From Woeseia sp. (GTDB lineage: Bacteria; Pseudomonadota; Gammaproteobacteria; Steroidobacterales; Woeseiaceae), in contig JAJFKW010000001.1 of the NCBI GenBank assembly GCA_021773015.1, positions 2,091,305 to 2,155,304 of the forward strand: a DNA stretch of 64,000 nt, given 5' to 3'. The notes beneath the pieces were generated by a model, which saw only the letters and a list, made by a program, of their open reading frames with translations, was not told the DNA's origin and did no database searches. The position numbers and the translations under genes are program-made. Below are positions 17,601 through 27,384 of this stretch, piece after piece (the stretch's first letter is position 1; the number at the start of each line of letters is the position of its first letter).

Positions 17601-18233
17601 TTAGGGCTGATTGATCGACTGGGCGCCGCAAAAGCTGAATCTTCGTGTCAGTACGCCAATTTTCGGAAAATTTTCATTTGACGATCTGAGGACGGACCAA
17701 TAACGGGCACCTCCGCTAGCGCGCCTGCCACGCCCGTTTGCCACCACACCGTCCGCTTCAACCCACGTTGAAAGAATGCGTGCCGCGCACGATATGTTGA
17801 CTACCGGATCATGAAGTTCCCGTTCTGACGGAATGGCACACCCGTACCGGTCCTGGTGTGCGCTTTCGATCGACAACTGTAACAATCCGCGGCTAACAAC
17901 GTGGTTGCCCGCACTGTCTCGGAGGTTCTCATTGAACTCAGTTTGCGGATCTAAGTCGCTCTCGAACTTGGCCATAACCGACAACAGCCCAGCCCAAAAC
18001 CTTGTGCGGGTCGCAGAATCCAAGAAAAGATACTGTGGACAGTATTGGTCAATGTCGACCGGCAATTGATTGTTCAGACTCGTTGACCTAACAGCGCTTT
18101 CTGCGGCCAGCGTCCAAGAGCCGTCGATATCCACTTCCGCCCACGCCGCATAATCTGCATCGGTCAGCGGCTCCCCGCCTAACCGACAGGCCGCAAGCAA
18201 CACCATGGAAAATATTGGAAGCCGATTCCTCAT
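17601..18233 (-). CDS. Transglycosylase SLT-like lipoprotein
   Basis: A protein of 210 residues. The signal peptide ends in the lipobox LLAAC (Cys16). Residues about 75-180 resemble a lytic transglycosylase domain: GLLSVMAKFESDLDPQTEFN, where Glu91 is the likely catalytic acid, then VSRGLLQLSIES (the G-L-x-Q segment) and NISCAARILSTWV with a final GGARYWSVLR. The fold normally cleaves the MurNAc-GlcNAc bond of peptidoglycan with 1,6-anhydro product. It contains extra cysteines (CPQY, YGCAIP, ISCAA), consistent with a periplasmic disulfide-bonded protein. The gene is single, convergent with the lectin lipoprotein and divergent from ydbH. Confidence 0.8.
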   Translation of the reverse strand: MRNRLPIFSMVLLAACRLGGEPLTDADYAAWAEVDIDGSWTLAAESAVRSTSLNNQLPVDIDQYCPQYLFLDSATRTRFWAGLLSVMAKFESDLDPQTEFNENLRDSAGNHVVSRGLLQLSIESAHQDRYGCAIPSERELHDPVVNISCAARILSTWVEADGVVANGRGRRASGGARYWSVLRSSNENFPKIGVLTRRFSFCGAQSINQP

Positions 18234-18377
18234 AATATACGTTTAATGCAGTTGCTCAAACACGAATAAATAATGCCTATCAGTGGACGAAAGCGGCACA
18301 GGCGAATGCGCGTTACTCAATTTTACACGTTATCATAGCGGTTTGAATCGATACGGATTGATATAGCGAACATAGCG

Positions 18378-20843
18378 ATGCGCGGATCTAAAAAAATAAA
18401 GTTCGTAAAAATTCTGACGCTCGTCGCTGGAATGATCCTAATTCTTGCGATTACCGCCTGGTTCTTACGCAACACGTTAATACAGAAGATATCGAATCCG
18501 CTGTTAGGTGAATACGGAATCTCGGTAAACAGTGTTTCACTCGACGCACTAGCTACCGATAATGCGTCAATTGGTTACCTTGAACTTATGCATGAAAAAG
18601 GTACAACGATATCAATTGACGATTTGCAGCTGCCGATAGGCGAATCGACAGATTCTACAAAGCGATTTGCAGCGAAGAAAGTCTCAATCATCACATCCAC
18701 TCGTACGGAGGGAGAACCGTTTGAGATTGCAAAACTGATTGAGCAAATTACTTCCTTGCACTCCAATTTGGGAAATACTGAGCTCTTAATCGCCGAACTT
18801 GACGTCTCGTCCTATCCATCTATTAGCAATTTGGCATGGTCCATAAGTGCGGACATGCAAACACTCAAGCTGAGTGTCGCGTCAATTCCTATGAGCATAT
18901 CCATATTCCAAGCAGGAGATGGCACGCACAAGATCGAATATTCGCTGCCTTACCTTGGCGGCCAAGAGAGCATCGTTGCGGATATTGAATACGATAGTGA
19001 GGTACTCACAATTTCGGGAGGCGCCCCACTTGAGTTGGCCGCTTGGGAGAAAATTACGAAACTGATTGGCATCGTTCCTAATGAAATAGATATTCAATCT
19101 GGATCAGCTTCGCTTTCATTCGCAGTAAACATTCCCTTTGACGCCACTCTCGACGCAACTGCTACTGCCCGTCTTGCTCCCTCGTCACCTGTAAGGATCG
19201 AATATTTCGATGGTACCGATAATTCCGCGTCAATACTTGCTAACACGGCGCAGGCATTTGAAGTTCAGTCGACGATTCTTGTGCCTGATTGGTCGCTAAA
19301 GCAACCACGCGTATCGATCGTTATTTCGTATGGGGAATGGATAGACATTCCTATGACAATAGACGGCCTTTCCTGTCAATCGGGTCCGTCTTGCACAATG
19401 AAGTCAACAGTCGTTATCGATCAAACTAGTCTGCCTATCGGAGACGTTGGCCGTCTCGAAATTGAATCGGTACAGACTATCGATTTTTCAACAGCCGGGA
19501 TTCGTGCAGATATATACCCTGGTGCTACGCTTGATATCCGTAACTTCAAGCGATCAGACACGAAGATAGAGGGGCTGTCCAGCGAACTTGTATCGGACTC
19601 GAAAATTGAATTGACAGATGACGGCTGGCGCATCAATGCAGACTCTCTCGATGTCGCAATCGAGTCAATGGCGGTCACTGATGAGGCATCGTTTACAATG
19701 ACGATTTTTCTCGAAAAGTTCTTACTTGCCGATAGCGATGATATCTATTCTGTGAGTTCGGGAATCTTTTCACCGAAATCTGAGTTGACGCTTGGCAATA
19801 TGATAATTAGCTCACCGGGATTCAAAGGGCGAATTTCCCAACGAAATTCGGACATATCGATTGACCTGGATACCGTTGGCTTGCAGCAAGAAGGAGCCAT
19901 AAGTGCAAAGCACAATCTTGAGAATGGCGACGGTATGTTTCAACTTACAAATGCGACGAGCTCGTTTTCCGAGCAGGCCCTCTCAAGCCGGGTGTCGCCT
20001 TGGGTGCATGATGCAGACCTGGTGTCTGGGGATATTTCAGTGAGCGCGGAAGCGGCTTGGACAGGGGACGAATCTGGATTCAGTGTCAATGGCAGCATTT
20101 CGCTTAGCGCCAGCGAATTAGCGGGTTATTACACAGAAACCGCGTTCGCTGGTCTTTCAACCCCTTTGCACTTCCGACTAAGACCGGATGAGGTGACGCT
20201 TGAGCCGTCGACGATGATTATCAAAGTCATCGATTCGGGTTTGCCGATTGAAAATATCCAAGCAGGCTACGAATTAGATCTCGCCCGTATCGGCATTGCT
20301 TTCAAAGATCTTGAAATGACGGCGTTTGGTGGTCGCATCACGGCGGACCCGTTCAGCTTCTATACAGATAGAGACAGCAATACTCTAACTCTTCATGCGG
20401 ATTCCATAGAGCTAGATGAATTACTGACAATCAAGGAGTTTGAGGCAATCGAAGTCAGTGGCAGTGTCAAAGCGATGATTCCAATAACCGTTGAGAGAAA
20501 TACGGTGTCTATCGCGAACGGTACGATGACCGGCGAGGCGCCCGGCGGTGTAATTCGGTATTTGCCAGGTGCAGCCATAGATATTGATGGCGCATCCAGT
20601 CTAGATTTGGTGACCAAAGCGCTAAGTAACTTCGAGTATGAATCGCTGACGTCCAACGTCAGTCTCAACAAGCAAGGTGATTTGATGCTGCAGCTACAGT
20701 TGAAGGGCAAAAACCCGGATCTGGACGAAAATAGACCGGTAGTATTGAATCTGGGGGTCGAAAACAATATTCCGCAGATGCTGAAAAGTCTGCGCGCTGC
20801 ACGAGCGGTGGAAGAAATATTGGAAAACCGGCTAGAAAACTAA
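18378..20843 (+). CDS. ydbH: YdbH-family AsmA-like intermembrane lipid transport protein
   Basis: A protein of 821 residues with one N-terminal membrane helix (residues about 10-29) and a long beta-strand-rich periplasmic body, as in AsmA-like bridge proteins. The C-terminal region (GAAIDIDGASSLDLVTKALS, NFEYESLTSNVSLNKQGDLM, QLKGKNPDLDENRPVVLNLG, VENNIPQMLKSLRAAR) matches the conserved YdbH end. In E. coli, YdbH works with the lipoprotein YnbE and with YdbL, redundantly with TamB and YhdP, to move phospholipids to the outer membrane. Here ynbE and ydbL follow directly in the same order, which strengthens the call. It is close to E. coli YdbH in length. Confidence 0.9.
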   Translation: MRGSKKIKFVKILTLVAGMILILAITAWFLRNTLIQKISNPLLGEYGISVNSVSLDALATDNASIGYLELMHEKGTTISIDDLQLPIGESTDSTKRFAAKKVSIITSTRTEGEPFEIAKLIEQITSLHSNLGNTELLIAELDVSSYPSISNLAWSISADMQTLKLSVASIPMSISIFQAGDGTHKIEYSLPYLGGQESIVADIEYDSEVLTISGGAPLELAAWEKITKLIGIVPNEIDIQSGSASLSFAVNIPFDATLDATATARLAPSSPVRIEYFDGTDNSASILANTAQAFEVQSTILVPDWSLKQPRVSIVISYGEWIDIPMTIDGLSCQSGPSCTMKSTVVIDQTSLPIGDVGRLEIESVQTIDFSTAGIRADIYPGATLDIRNFKRSDTKIEGLSSELVSDSKIELTDDGWRINADSLDVAIESMAVTDEASFTMTIFLEKFLLADSDDIYSVSSGIFSPKSELTLGNMIISSPGFKGRISQRNSDISIDLDTVGLQQEGAISAKHNLENGDGMFQLTNATSSFSEQALSSRVSPWVHDADLVSGDISVSAEAAWTGDESGFSVNGSISLSASELAGYYTETAFAGLSTPLHFRLRPDEVTLEPSTMIIKVIDSGLPIENIQAGYELDLARIGIAFKDLEMTAFGGRITADPFSFYTDRDSNTLTLHADSIELDELLTIKEFEAIEVSGSVKAMIPITVERNTVSIANGTMTGEAPGGVIRYLPGAAIDIDGASSLDLVTKALSNFEYESLTSNVSLNKQGDLMLQLQLKGKNPDLDENRPVVLNLGVENNIPQMLKSLRAARAVEEILENRLEN

Positions 20844-20915
20844 ACGATGCCGCTATCTGACAACACAAACTTGAGGTAAGCTCGATTGAATTCACTCGCT
20901 AAATCCGGTGTAACC

Positions 20916-21101
20916 ATGAAATCCACAGTATCGTTGTACGTCGTGTTTTTTCTCCTGGCCGGTTGCAATCCGACTGTCAAGATCGAGGCACCGGACAAAC
21001 CCATTGAGATAAACTTAAACGTAAAAATCGAACACGAAATTCGACTTCAAGTCGATAAGGAATTGGAAGGTCTGTTCGCGGAAGATAGCGACGTATTTTG
21101 A
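20916..21101 (+). CDS. ynbE: YnbE-family lipoprotein
   Basis: A protein of 61 residues, from the ATG at 20916 that opens the signal MKSTVSLYVVFFLLAGC (lipobox LAGC). The mature part NPTVKIEAPDKPIEINLNVK is the family hallmark: strands pairing with the C-terminus of YdbH at the outer membrane. An upstream TTG at 20886 would add ten residues ahead of the signal and is unlikely. It lies between ydbH and ydbL and its stop is 11 nt before the ydbL start, so the three genes form one operon. Confidence 0.9.
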   Translation: MKSTVSLYVVFFLLAGCNPTVKIEAPDKPIEINLNVKIEHEIRLQVDKELEGLFAEDSDVF

Positions 21102-21112
21102 GGATGACCACG

Positions 21113-21436
21113 ATGAAGAAAATTCTAGTAGCCATTGGCTTCATGTTGCTTGTGCAAAACGCTTGGGCCATCGACATTCGGGATGCGAAAACACAGGGCT
21201 TGATTGGGGAAGCCAACAACGGTTATGTCGCTGCGGTACAAACGCCGGCGAGCGCGGAGGTAAGATCGCTAATTACCGAGGTCAACGGCAAACGAAAGGC
21301 TCAATTTTCGGCGACCGCTCGCAAATCCGGTGCAACGGTTGCACAGGTTGCAAATCGATTTTACGAACTTGCGGTACAGCGCACAGCTGCCGGCAACTAC
21401 TACCAGGATGCGAGCGGTCGTTGGAAGAAGAAGTAA
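21113..21436 (+). CDS. ydbL: YdbL-family periplasmic protein (DUF1318)
   Basis: A protein of 107 residues from the ATG at 21113, 9 nt after AGGA; an ATG at 21104 is possible, but the signal MKKILVAIGFMLLVQNAWA starts here. The mature sequence (IDIRDAKTQGLIGEANNGYV, RSLITEVNGKRKAQFSATAR, GATVAQVANRFYELAVQRTA, NYYQDASGRWKKK) is the full DUF1318 pattern. In E. coli YdbL is proposed to modulate YdbH-YnbE assembly, and that role is assumed here by operon conservation. The 166 bp after it contain a small hairpin (CACAGC/GCTGTG, 21490-21505) without a T-run. Confidence 0.9.
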   Translation: MKKILVAIGFMLLVQNAWAIDIRDAKTQGLIGEANNGYVAAVQTPASAEVRSLITEVNGKRKAQFSATARKSGATVAQVANRFYELAVQRTAAGNYYQDASGRWKKK

Positions 21437-21602
21437 CTGATATGGACGAGTGTCCGTCGTTTTCATGGCCGATCGCAGCACCTAAGACCCACAGCACACG
21501 CTGTGTCACAGTCATCTGTGGCGCATCCTCTCCTTCGCGCGAAATCTGGCGCGAATTATTGTGCTAATATAAGCGGACAAAAAAAATAAATAGGGGCACG
21601 GT

Positions 21603-23690
21603 ATGTATCGCAAGTCTCTCTGCGTCTTTCTATTAGTCGCATTCACAGCGTTTTCAAGTGTTTCCTACGCCGATATTACGGTTGACCAATTCCGGCCAGT
21701 GTTTCAATTTAAGTTTGGTTCATTTCGTTACATTTACTATCGTGTTGACGTCAGCAATACCGGCGCGAAACTCTCCCGTGTAATCGCACATGTCTCAAGT
21801 GACGATCCTGAAGCGCGCGTGTTTTCATCGCACGTTGTGTTTTCAAAGATCAATGCCCTATCGTCGAAAAAGAGTTTTAACGGATTTTTTCTACGCGTCC
21901 CACGTCAGACACGACCGGATGCGGAATTTCTTGCGTCTGCGTTAGAGGTGAATTTTCGTTTCCGTCTAAAATTGGCATTGTCCGGGCAGGTGATTGACGA
22001 CCCCATACCGAATGCTGCAGTGACAGCCAACGTTGGTGGGGCTTCAAGCAGTGCAACGGCTGACCCAACCGGAAACTACGTAGTTGATGTCATTGCAACT
22101 AGTTTTGACGATCTTGTAGCAGTCAACGCTATGGGCGCAGGCGGTCAGGAAAACGTTAGCCTCAACAGCATCGTTTCTTCAGTGCTGACGTTGCACAACG
22201 AGACTGGCGCCAATGGCGGGCTGCCTGCCCTAAGCGCGGCCGAAGTCTCAGCGCTTGATGTTACGCATATTACGACCGCGAAAGCGGCGCTACTCGAAGA
22301 AAGTAATGGCGGGCCGATCTCTAGTGCAAGTGAATTGATGGAGGCTGAATTAGCGCTTCAGGGCAACCTGCTGGTTCGCATCGCAGCCGCGATAAAAGCC
22401 GTGATAGACGACCCAACGGTCAACCTCCCAGCTGGGGTTTCCGATACGGCGGCACTGGCGGGCGACCCCGCCGCCTACGGCCCATTCATCGCAGATCTGG
22501 AAGCAAATAATCCTGCAGCCTGGACAGCGGCACTAACCGCAACTATTGCAGCAGGACCGGGAGGACAGTTTGCTGCTGCAACTGTTCCTGGCGTCTATTA
22601 CTCAACGCTGTTGCAAAATTTGAATTTGGTTGTCGGTGACCGATTTGAATTTAATGCTGACGGAACCGCGACTCGAACTCAACCTGCAGGGCAGGTGGAC
22701 GCGACTTGGTCTGTGGATGTTGACGGCGCACTTGTACTGAACACCCTTGCGCCATTTGTACAGCGCGAATTTTTCTCGTCAAATTGCCCGGAACAGGCCG
22801 GCGCAGTAATAACGCAGTCACTTTATTTTGGCTCCATTTTTCGCCTCGTTGATGACGGCCTCGCCGCTGACCAAGTTGCCGAGCAGAGCCTGACCGGCAT
22901 TGCGTTTCCTAACAATCCCGAATGCACAACCAGCGCGCCTACGTTATCTGATGCCGCTGCCGCAATACCCTTACCCTGGGTGGTTGAAAGTAACACCGGC
23001 GACTTTGTTGCCACCGATTTCGCAGGCAGACAGTTCGCAATGCCCATATGGTCAAATGACGTCATTGGTGCGCCACTGTCCATCGCGTTTCCCGAACGTG
23101 GCGTCGATGTGTTGTCGTTTGATGTATCTGGCACCGGGACAACCGATATCACTGCTCGAAGTTTTTTGTGGTCGATTGACGGGGATGGCCATTTGGAGGT
23201 CCTGTTTGCGACCGGAGAATTTAACGAGTACGTATTGATTGGCAACGACGGCGATACAATCAACACCGTTCAGGTCGCAACTACCGCCAACGGCACATTC
23301 GCGTTTAGGGGGCTACTCAAAGAACGCAATCCAGGTTTAGCGTTCAATAATTCGCTGTTGGTAGGCCCGTCCTTTTTCAGCGGCTGGGATGAATCAATTA
23401 CCCTGTTTCCAGTGGGGCAGATCGACGAATTTACATTTAGTGCGGATAACACCGGGACACTCGATATTGGCTCTGTGAATCCGACGACCTGGAACATCAG
23501 TCTGGCGGATAGTCGCGTTGTTATTGTTGCGGATTTTGGCTTCATCGTATGGGAACGAACTTGGCGTCTCATTGATATCGTTGACGATCGTTATTGGGTC
23601 ATAGAGACGACCCAGCTGGGTAATCCAGTTGACTTCGTCGATACTATTGACCGAGTTGGTTTCCAGAATTCCTATCGAGTTGTTCCTTAG
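21603..23690 (+). CDS. Exported protein with a carboxypeptidase-regulatory-like domain, unknown function
   Basis: A protein of 695 residues. A ribosome site (AGGGG) and an AT-rich promoter (TAATATAAG near 21566) precede it. Residues 1-23 are a Sec signal peptide. Residues 30-115 have an Ig-like or DUF-type beta domain (YYRVDVSNTGAKLSRVIAHV). Residues about 118-165 (LSGQVIDDPIPNAAVTANVG, then PTGNYVVDV) form a carboxypeptidase-regulatory-like unit. A helical segment with Ala-rich repeats follows. The C-terminal half has two sub-regions of calycin-like beta sequence with FNADGTATRTQPAGQVDATW and FSADNTGTLDIGSVNPTTWN, which look like an internal duplication. No catalytic motif is visible. Probably a surface or periplasmic protein. 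Confidence 0.72.
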   Translation: MYRKSLCVFLLVAFTAFSSVSYADITVDQFRPVFQFKFGSFRYIYYRVDVSNTGAKLSRVIAHVSSDDPEARVFSSHVVFSKINALSSKKSFNGFFLRVPRQTRPDAEFLASALEVNFRFRLKLALSGQVIDDPIPNAAVTANVGGASSSATADPTGNYVVDVIATSFDDLVAVNAMGAGGQENVSLNSIVSSVLTLHNETGANGGLPALSAAEVSALDVTHITTAKAALLEESNGGPISSASELMEAELALQGNLLVRIAAAIKAVIDDPTVNLPAGVSDTAALAGDPAAYGPFIADLEANNPAAWTAALTATIAAGPGGQFAAATVPGVYYSTLLQNLNLVVGDRFEFNADGTATRTQPAGQVDATWSVDVDGALVLNTLAPFVQREFFSSNCPEQAGAVITQSLYFGSIFRLVDDGLAADQVAEQSLTGIAFPNNPECTTSAPTLSDAAAAIPLPWVVESNTGDFVATDFAGRQFAMPIWSNDVIGAPLSIAFPERGVDVLSFDVSGTGTTDITARSFLWSIDGDGHLEVLFATGEFNEYVLIGNDGDTINTVQVATTANGTFAFRGLLKERNPGLAFNNSLLVGPSFFSGWDESITLFPVGQIDEFTFSADNTGTLDIGSVNPTTWNISLADSRVVIVADFGFIVWERTWRLIDIVDDRYWVIETTQLGNPVDFVDTIDRVGFQNSYRVVP

Positions 23691-24090
23691 ACGTAACAAC
23701 AAGAAGCGAAAGAAGAAAGGCGGCATCCCTGGCCAACGGGTTTTTCGCATCGCACTCGCCAGCCGGCAATGGTTTAAGCATAGCCTGCGAAGGTAATAGC
23801 GATATCGACGGAATCACTGTCTGGCTCCCTGCGGATCAAATTTGGCAATGGCGAACCCCAAAATGGCACATATTGGGAGACTAAGTCGCGTCATCGGCAC
23901 CAGATAAATACGAATGCTTGTTTCTAAATCGCAACGCGTGGCCGGCGCGAGTTAAGCATAAAGATCATTCATTACCTTTTGCACGTAACTTCATTAGATC
24001 GCACGATTCCTTTTTATTAACATACATTGGCCACTCGGGCTCCCAATGCCCAGACGGAGATTCCGTACGTGCATACGCAGGTGAATATGT
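23691..24090. other. 400-bp intergenic region upstream of the reductive dehalogenase gene
   Basis: No convincing ORF, RNA or repeat is visible. It must hold the terminator of the upstream exported-protein gene and the promoter of the dehalogenase. AGGTG lies 8 nt before the ATG at 24091. I could not identify a strong -35/-10 pair or a regulator palindrome. Confidence 0.5.
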
Positions 24091-27000
24091 ATGAAATTGT
24101 TTTCGAATAGCAAGCGGCCTGTACATCTCGGGCCATATCCGAGTGAAAAACTAGGCCGTACCGAGCAGATCTCAGACTTATCGAACCTCGAACCTACAAT
24201 TCCGTTGCAGATGGCCTCTCCTACCGAACCGTTGTCTATTGGACATGCCATTAGCGATTACATAGCAACGCTGGATGCAGTGCGCGACGGCCCGAAAAAA
24301 CCTTCTCTAGCGCCGATTCCGAGCGACATTGTCGAAAGGTCCGAGCACATTAAGTCTGCTGGGTACTTTCTCGATTCATCGCTTGTCGGAATTTGTGAAT
24401 TGGTACCCGAACACCATTTGGAGCGGTCATTTAGGCACCCTGAGATTGAAAAGTTTCTTGACTATAAAGCGACCGAAAAAGTTCGCCTTCGATTCAATCC
24501 CGGCGCCGCAGTTGCGCAAATGGAGTTATCTGCATCTGAAGATGCGAAACCCATTACACATCATTCTCACGCGATCGTGTTCTTGCAAGAGTTTCCAAGG
24601 GAGCCAACGACCGATGAACCGGGTGCGCAATGGGTGATCGGTATGCAGAAACAGCGCGCCGCCGTACGTGCAGCGGAAACAGCCACTTGCCTTGCCCACT
24701 ATATTCGTCTGTTGGGATACGAAGCGCGGAGCCACTCCGCAACCAGCGCAGACGTCGATCTCAATAAGCTCGCGGTGTCAGCAGGAATGTGTGTAATCAC
24801 ACCTGGTCGCAATATCACTAATCCATTTATTGGCCCTCGATTCGGACTCGCTGCGATCACAACAACGCTCTCACTAACCAGCGATCTACCACTCGCTCAA
24901 CAATCGTTGGGCGATAAAATACGCAGCAAAGGGCCAGCATGGTGGTTCGGCTATGGCACAGAAAAGAGCGTACGGACAAAAGTCGATTTCGCGAAGCGCC
25001 AATTTGTCGATAGCCGCTATCCGACCGAGAAACTAAAGCGTCAGGACAAAACGACAACCCTTATCGACGAAGCGCGAATCCCCAGAAGCCCAAAAAGCAG
25101 CGAGTTTTTTATGCGGGCGGCATTTGGCGACCTTGGGAAAGGGCCGCAAGAGGCATCGATTGACGGCTACTCCGTGAGCAAGGCGCCACTATCCTCGGCT
25201 ATGCGTTTGGGGTTAACGACATTCTCTCTGCTACAGCGTGGCGACGAAAGCCCCGAACAGGCGGATGGGTATACCGATTTACAGAAAAATGCAGAACTGG
25301 TTAAAGCGACGCTCCACTATCTCGGCGCGGATCTTGCCGGAATATCTGAGGCGCCCGAGTGGGTTTGGTATTCGCACAAACAAGACGGTTCCGAACTAAA
25401 GGCGGAGCACAAATACGCCGTATCTGTCGTTGTCGACCAAGGTCACGAATCGATGGAGGGCTCCAGCGGCGACGATTGGGTGTCAAGCGCGCAGAGTATG
25501 CGGACCTATATGCGCGCATCGCTTCTGTGCGGCGTCGTGGCAAAACATTTGCGCAATCTTGGCTTTTCATCGACCACACATTCAGCGGCAGATGGTGACG
25601 TTTTGCAGCCACCCCTATTAATGCTCGCGGGGTTGGGCGAGGTGAGCAGAATTGGTGAAACCGTTTTGAACCCGTTCCTCGGCCCACGTAACAAGACCGG
25701 CGTTCTCACGACGAACTTTCCAATGCAGGTTGATAAACCCATAGACTTTGGCTTGCAGAATTTTTGCGAGAATTGCAATAAGTGCGCGCGTGAATGTCCA
25801 TCCGGCGCAATTTCTGCCGGTCCAAAGGTGATGTTTAACGGCTACGAAATCTGGAAGGCGGACGTCGAAAAGTGCACGCGCTACCGCATGACCAACGATG
25901 CAGGTTCAATGTGTGGGAGATGCATGAAGACCTGCCCGTGGAACTTGGAAGGGCTATTCAAGGAGGCGCCATTTCGATGGGCTGCTATGAACATTCCTGC
26001 AGCCGCCAAGTGGCTTGCCAAACTCGACGACCGGGTTGGCAAGGGGAAAATAAACCCGGTTAAGAAGTGGTGGTGGGACCTAACCACGGACAAGAATACC
26101 GGCGAAACCATCACGGCGACCAATACCAACCGTCGCGGCATCAATAAGGACCTGCCGCTCAAGTATTCGGAGCAAACGTTGGCGTGCTATCCCGCAAACC
26201 AGATGCCGCAACCGTTTCCTGCGCCCAATCCCATCGATCGGGATGCAGGAATAGACGCCTACCGCGCGCTGCAGTCTCCAGCGTCCTATGTTGCGAAACT
26301 CACTGCCGGAATAACAGAAGACCTCGTACCAAACTGCGCAACGCCAAGCGGGCCGTCACCCACTCTGGCCGTGAGAGTAACGAAACGCTATGCAAGCTCA
26401 AGCGATGAGCGAATAGACATTTTCGAACTCGCGCCCATCGATGACACTCCACTGCCAAAATTTTCTGGCGGTGCTCATACGGACGTTTTTGTATCGCCCC
26501 AGTTTGCTCGTCAATTCAGTCTCGCCAGCAATCCTGCCGACACCGACCGCTACCTCATTGGCATATTACGTGAGGACGAAGGTCGCGGTGGATCTAAGCG
26601 GATACACAAAATGTTAAGGGAAGGAAGCCAGGTACTGATCTCCCGCCCCCGCAACCACTTTCCACTGGCTGACGATGCGACATTCAGCCTACTGCTTGCC
26701 GGTGGTATCGGCGTGACGCCACTAATTGCGATGGCTCACGAACTACACGAAAAAAATAGAGAATTCTCCTTCTACTACAAGGCAAAAAGACGCGCCAGCG
26801 CCGCGTTTATTGATGAATTGATGTCCTACGCCTGGTCAACACGCGTTCACTTTCACTTCAGCGATGAAAATCGGCTGGATATTGCCGGGGTACTCGGAAA
26901 TTATCAAAGTGGCCATCACCTTTACACCTGCGGACCGGCGCAGTTCATGGACGCTGTATTCGCTTCTGCAACGAAACAAGGCTGGCATGAAGAATCGTTG

Positions 27001-27312
27001 CATCGAGAGTACTTCGTGGTCCCTGAAGTTGGCGACTACAAAAACTTCCCCTTTCAACTGCAACTCAACCGATCTGGTATTCAAGTCGAAGTCTCCGCCG
27101 AGCAAAGCGCCGTCGATGCGCTTGCGGACGCCGGCATACCGGTGGATGTAAAGTGCAGCGATGGGCTCTGTGGTGTTTGCGTTACAAACTATGTTGCTGG
27201 AGACGTTGAGCACCGTGATTACGTTTTGAGCAAAAACGAACGTAAGACTCGAATGACTTTGTGCTGCTCTCGAGCAAAAATTGAAAATTCCAAAATTGTT
27301 CTTGATTTGTAA
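24091..27312 (+). CDS. Self-sufficient catabolic reductive dehalogenase (RdhA fused to flavin/ferredoxin reductase)
   Basis: A protein of 1073 residues with no Tat signal, so it is cytoplasmic. Residues about 1-330 and 340-550 look like two related halves; each ends in a similar Pro-Phe-x-Gly-Pro-Arg segment (ITNPFIGPRFG; VLNPFLGPRNK), as in the B12-binding region and its vestigial N-terminal copy in NpRdhA-type enzymes. Two [4Fe-4S] motifs follow: Cys559, 562, 565, 569 and Cys608, 611, 615 with Cys595. Residues about 750-960 are a phthalate-dioxygenase-reductase-like unit (RQFSLAS near 807, GGIGVTP near 871, YTCGPAQFM). The end is a plant-type [2Fe-2S] domain (Cys1022, 1027, 1030, 1058/1059). 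The family uses NAD(P)H to remove halogen from halophenols such as dibromo-hydroxybenzoate. Length matches BhbA-type proteins. Confidence 0.93.
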   Translation: MKLFSNSKRPVHLGPYPSEKLGRTEQISDLSNLEPTIPLQMASPTEPLSIGHAISDYIATLDAVRDGPKKPSLAPIPSDIVERSEHIKSAGYFLDSSLVGICELVPEHHLERSFRHPEIEKFLDYKATEKVRLRFNPGAAVAQMELSASEDAKPITHHSHAIVFLQEFPREPTTDEPGAQWVIGMQKQRAAVRAAETATCLAHYIRLLGYEARSHSATSADVDLNKLAVSAGMCVITPGRNITNPFIGPRFGLAAITTTLSLTSDLPLAQQSLGDKIRSKGPAWWFGYGTEKSVRTKVDFAKRQFVDSRYPTEKLKRQDKTTTLIDEARIPRSPKSSEFFMRAAFGDLGKGPQEASIDGYSVSKAPLSSAMRLGLTTFSLLQRGDESPEQADGYTDLQKNAELVKATLHYLGADLAGISEAPEWVWYSHKQDGSELKAEHKYAVSVVVDQGHESMEGSSGDDWVSSAQSMRTYMRASLLCGVVAKHLRNLGFSSTTHSAADGDVLQPPLLMLAGLGEVSRIGETVLNPFLGPRNKTGVLTTNFPMQVDKPIDFGLQNFCENCNKCARECPSGAISAGPKVMFNGYEIWKADVEKCTRYRMTNDAGSMCGRCMKTCPWNLEGLFKEAPFRWAAMNIPAAAKWLAKLDDRVGKGKINPVKKWWWDLTTDKNTGETITATNTNRRGINKDLPLKYSEQTLACYPANQMPQPFPAPNPIDRDAGIDAYRALQSPASYVAKLTAGITEDLVPNCATPSGPSPTLAVRVTKRYASSSDERIDIFELAPIDDTPLPKFSGGAHTDVFVSPQFARQFSLASNPADTDRYLIGILREDEGRGGSKRIHKMLREGSQVLISRPRNHFPLADDATFSLLLAGGIGVTPLIAMAHELHEKNREFSFYYKAKRRASAAFIDELMSYAWSTRVHFHFSDENRLDIAGVLGNYQSGHHLYTCGPAQFMDAVFASATKQGWHEESLHREYFVVPEVGDYKNFPFQLQLNRSGIQVEVSAEQSAVDALADAGIPVDVKCSDGLCGVCVTNYVAGDVEHRDYVLSKNERKTRMTLCCSRAKIENSKIVLDL

Positions 27313-27384
27313 ACTTAGCCTCCTACAAGTGCAAATGCAAAAAACTGACTCAACTCGACTAAGTCCACTGCGCAACCGATAGGA

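Noticed and set aside
21490-21505. CACAGC/GCTGTG hairpin after ydbL as terminator
   Set aside because: Short stem without a T-run; left unannotated.
22823-23266. 147-codon minus-strand ORF
   Set aside because: Antisense to the exported beta-rich protein; shadow of its codon bias.
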